Origin: an uncultured Eubacteriaceae bacterium
Lineage (GTDB): Bacteria; Bacillota; Clostridia; Eubacteriales; Eubacteriaceae
Assembly: GCA_947625585.1 (NCBI GenBank)
Contig: CANQOZ010000054.1
Span: 1 to 7,812, forward strand
Length of the DNA: 7,812 nucleotides
Reading direction: 5' to 3'
Each line of letters starts with the position of its first letter. Position 1 is the stretch's first letter. The notes beneath the pieces were generated by a model. The model saw only the letters and a program-made list of their open reading frames with translations. It was not told the DNA's origin and searched no databases. Positions 6,713-7,812 of the stretch are shown here, in pieces. The position numbers and the translations under genes were made by a program.

Positions 6713-6771
6713 GATTAAGTAATTTTTTAAAAGTTTTGAAGTACTTTTAAGAAATTGCTTAATCTTTTTTT
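6713..6771 (+). terminator. Orphan hairpin with T7 tail (terminator or hairpin RNA)
   Basis: The arm 6713-6734 (starts GATTAAGTAATT) pairs with 6743-6764 (ends ATTGCTTAATC) over 22 positions; the only two departures are T opposite G, i.e. wobble pairs. The loop is TTTGAAGT (6735-6742), and seven Ts follow (6765-6771). It has the form of a + strand terminator, yet the gene to its left runs on the - strand and nothing coding lies between 6629 and 6712. A possible + promoter, TTGGAA (6680-6685) then 17 bases then TATCAT (6703-6708), would start transcription almost exactly at the left arm. Confidence 0.6.
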
Positions 6772-6810
6772 GTAAATTTGCAAAAGTTACAATATTTTAT
6801 TTGACTAAAG

Positions 6811-6858
6811 TTGACCTATTTTCTACCTTTTTTAGCTATAATAGCATAAAGGAGAAAA
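6811..6858 (+). promoter_or_regulatory. Promoter and ribosome binding site of the 6862 gene
   Basis: TATAAT (6837-6842) lies 20 bases after TTGACC (6811-6816); a second -35-like TTGACT is at 6801-6806. The 20-base spacer is longer than ideal, so the -35 choice is uncertain. AAAGGAGAAA (6848-6857) is a strong ribosome binding site, with GGAG 7 bases before the ATG. Confidence 0.6.
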
Positions 6859-6861
6859 CCT

Positions 6862-7146
6862 ATGAGTCAGGTTGAATTAAAGCTAATAGACAGAAATACA
6901 GTGCTTTTCCCCAATAAAGTAATAAAGGAACTCCATTTAAAACCAGGAGAAACCTTCTTTATTGATACGGATGCAATCACAAAAAATGATTATGAGCGTG
7001 AGTTAAAAATGGAACAAATTTTTAATGAATTTCAAAAAGTTCAAGATGCTTACATTGAAGAAAAAAATACTAGCTCAGAAAGATCGTATGAAAAGATCTT
7101 TGATAAAGTCTGTGAACTAACAAAACAGATGGAAGCACTTAATTAA
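6862..7146 (+). CDS. Small AbrB-like N-terminal domain protein with helical tail
   Basis: A 94-residue protein. Residues 3-37 (VELKLIDRNTVLFPNKVIKE followed by LHLKPGETFFIDTD) fit the AbrB swapped-hairpin pattern: strand, x-x-V-L-F-P, short helix, L-x-L-K-P-G-E, strand. It is more diverged than the 4311 protein and lacks the usual G-R/G-S turn. From about residue 44 on it is a charged, probably coiled-coil helix (ERELKMEQIFNEFQKVQDAY, then KIFDKVCELTKQMEAL). It has its own promoter, a strong ribosome binding site and a terminator, so it is a stand-alone gene. A DNA-binding regulator is the likely role, but the fold call is moderate, and a coiled-coil structural protein is possible. Translation initiation signals are strong, so the gene is real. 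Confidence 0.72.
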   Translation: MSQVELKLIDRNTVLFPNKVIKELHLKPGETFFIDTDAITKNDYERELKMEQIFNEFQKVQDAYIEEKNTSSERSYEKIFDKVCELTKQMEALN

Positions 7147-7164
7147 TTTGATGATAATGTAACC

Positions 7165-7222
7165 TGTAATGGAGAGCTGATCAGAACAAGGGCAACGTTC
7201 CAGCTTTCCATTACATTTTTTT
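7165..7222 (+). terminator. Rho-independent terminator of the 6862 gene
   Basis: TGTAATGGAGAGCTG (7165-7179) pairs with CAGCTTTCCATTACA (7201-7215) over 15 positions with one G-T pair, followed by seven Ts (7216-7222). The 21-base loop is unusually large and can form an inner GAAC/GTTC stem (7184-7187 with 7197-7200). Confidence 0.88.
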
Positions 7223-7461
7223 GTATTAAAATTTCAAATTCTTATTTTACTAATTGCAATATCTCCAATTTAACTGAATTGTAAATATTATTTTATACCC
7301 ATATTCTTCATTCATATTCATAATTAAACTTAAATTTATTTTATTTTTTATTTTATTCAGTAACTTTTCTTAAATTTCGTCAGATATGTAACTATATTCT
7401 GAGATTATACCTCAAATTTACTTAAATTTTCACTATTTTACGTTTTTAGAAACGTTTATGC
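7223..7461. other. AT-rich non-coding stretch upstream of the 7462 promoter
   Basis: No gene, RNA motif or terminator is seen in these 239 bases. The stretch is extremely AT-rich with repeated T and A runs (notably 7323-7356), as expected for bent DNA or UP-element-like sequence before a strong promoter. Just before the -35 there is a short inverted repeat, CGTTT-TTAG-AAACG (7441-7454). Confidence 0.5.
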
Positions 7462-7490
7462 TTGACAAAATTGCGTTCAGGTACTATAAT
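7462..7490 (+). promoter_or_regulatory. Consensus sigma-A promoter reading off the right end
   Basis: TTGACA (7462-7467), a 17-base spacer and TATAAT (7485-7490) match the vegetative promoter consensus at all 12 positions with ideal spacing. The start site is predicted near 7497. No open reading frame follows within the window, so the promoter drives a non-coding RNA or a gene with a leader longer than 300 bases. Confidence 0.9.
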
Positions 7491-7510
7491 AGTACTTAGT
7501 TATCGATAAC
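7481..7510 (+). promoter_or_regulatory. Two palindromes over the -10 box and the transcript start
   Basis: GTACTAT-A-ATAGTAC (7481-7495) is a perfect inverted repeat enclosing the -10 box. GTTATCGATAAC (7499-7510) is a perfect 12-bp palindrome with a central CG, starting at about +3. The second resembles LacI-family operators, but no such regulator is in the window. Either could be a repressor site, or the second could be a small hairpin at the RNA 5' end. Confidence 0.45.
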
Positions 7511-7812
7511 CATTAAATTAAAAATCAGCTGATAAATATCCCTTTCGGTTAATTGTTCGCTTACGGTCATTAAGATTCATTCAGCCGGCTGGAATTTAAA
7601 CTAAAGATTTAACTTTAGAAAGCTAATTAAACAATAGCTCTTAACAATTGGAATTTAACGATTCAGTTAATTATTAAACTGAATTTCCGGTAAGTTCTAA
7701 AAGTTAATTGAAATCAAAGTTGAAATTTTCTAAAACTAATACCGTTCCCACTCATTGTTAAGGTAAAAGTTTTATTAAATAATCACTATTTTGATTAATA
7801 AGAAGTGATCAA
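7497..7812 (+). ncRNA. Hairpin-rich non-coding leader, possibly of an rRNA operon (3' end outside window)
   Basis: These 316 bases after the consensus promoter have no gene but several potential hairpins: CTAAAG/CTTTAG (7601-7606 with 7613-7618), AGCTA/TAGCT (7621-7625 with 7635-7639), ATTCAGTT/AACTGAAT (7661-7668 with 7677-7684), TAAAACT-AA-TACC with GGTA-AA-AGTTTTA (7731-7743 with 7762-7774) and ATCACT/AGTGAT (7782-7787 with 7804-7809). Palindromes ATCAGCTGAT (7524-7533) and CAGCCGGCTG (7582-7591) are also present. GCTCTTAACAATT (7637-7649) resembles the rrn boxA antitermination site and follows a small hairpin, as boxA follows boxB in rrn leaders. The 16S start itself is not reached, and no known riboswitch, T-box, tmRNA, RNase P or SRP core is recognised. 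The rRNA-leader reading is inference. Confidence 0.45.
7637..7649 (+). promoter_or_regulatory. boxA-like antitermination motif
   Basis: GCTCTTAACAATT differs from the E. coli rrn boxA region (GCTCTTTAACAATT) by one missing T, and overlaps the 3' arm of the AGCTA/TAGCT hairpin. A 13-base match in AT-rich DNA can arise by chance. Confidence 0.4.

Noticed and set aside
7497..7812. T-box, riboswitch, tmRNA, 6S, SRP or RNase P RNA
   Set aside because: No T-box core (GGTGGNACCGCG), no tmRNA or SRP termini, no RNase P signature and no riboswitch core could be read by eye; only a general structured leader is supported.
1..7812. CRISPR array, insertion sequence, prophage or integron attachment site
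   Set aside because: No regularly spaced repeats, transposase or integrase motifs, or flanking terminal repeats were seen.

Overview
The window is very AT-rich DNA, with a standard-code bacterial gene layout: short intergenic gaps, start-stop overlaps of the ATGA type and Shine-Dalgarno sites close to AGGAGG. A peptidoglycan D-Ala-D-Ala ligase, a DUF1934 (YwiB-like) protein, a DUF523 protein and a lipoprotein with an LTGC lipobox together suggest a low-GC Bacillota, probably an anaerobic clostridia-like organism. This placement is inference; no rRNA or other marker gene lies inside the window.

Left part, + strand (1-2475): the 3' end of a RibD C-terminal/dihydrofolate-reductase-like gene overlaps a DUF362 lipoprotein gene. 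That gene overlaps by ATGA a permease of the ArsP_1/DUF318 family. A terminator closes this three-gene unit, and its stem begins inside the permease stop codon.

Next, - strand (2565-3143): an intact Phd/YefM-type antitoxin is followed, with a 4-base overlap, by a decayed PIN-domain (VapC-like, PIN_3 type) toxin. The toxin carries two frameshifts and probably an internal deletion.

Then, + strand (3414-4586): a CPBP-family intramembrane protease gene is interrupted by one in-frame TGA, and a small AbrB-like protein follows. A bidirectional terminator (4668-4702) separates this unit from the convergent - strand operon DUF523 - ddl - DUF1934 (6628 down to 4714). That operon's genes overlap by 4 and 1 bases, and it appears to start from an extended -10 promoter with almost no leader.

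The divergent gap 6629-6861 holds a 22-bp hairpin with a T7 tail, oriented as a + strand terminator but with no + strand gene before it. A second small AbrB-like gene follows (6862-7146), with its own promoter and a strong terminator.

The right end (7223-7812) has no gene. It contains an AT-rich stretch, then a near-perfect sigma-A promoter (TTGACA, 17 bases, TATAAT) reading off the window through at least 315 bases of hairpin-rich non-coding sequence. A boxA-like motif there suggests the leader of an rRNA (or other stable RNA) operon lying just beyond the window. No clearly new defence or mobile system is visible. The best leads are this leader, the orphan terminator hairpin, the TGA-interrupted protease and the lipoprotein-permease pair.
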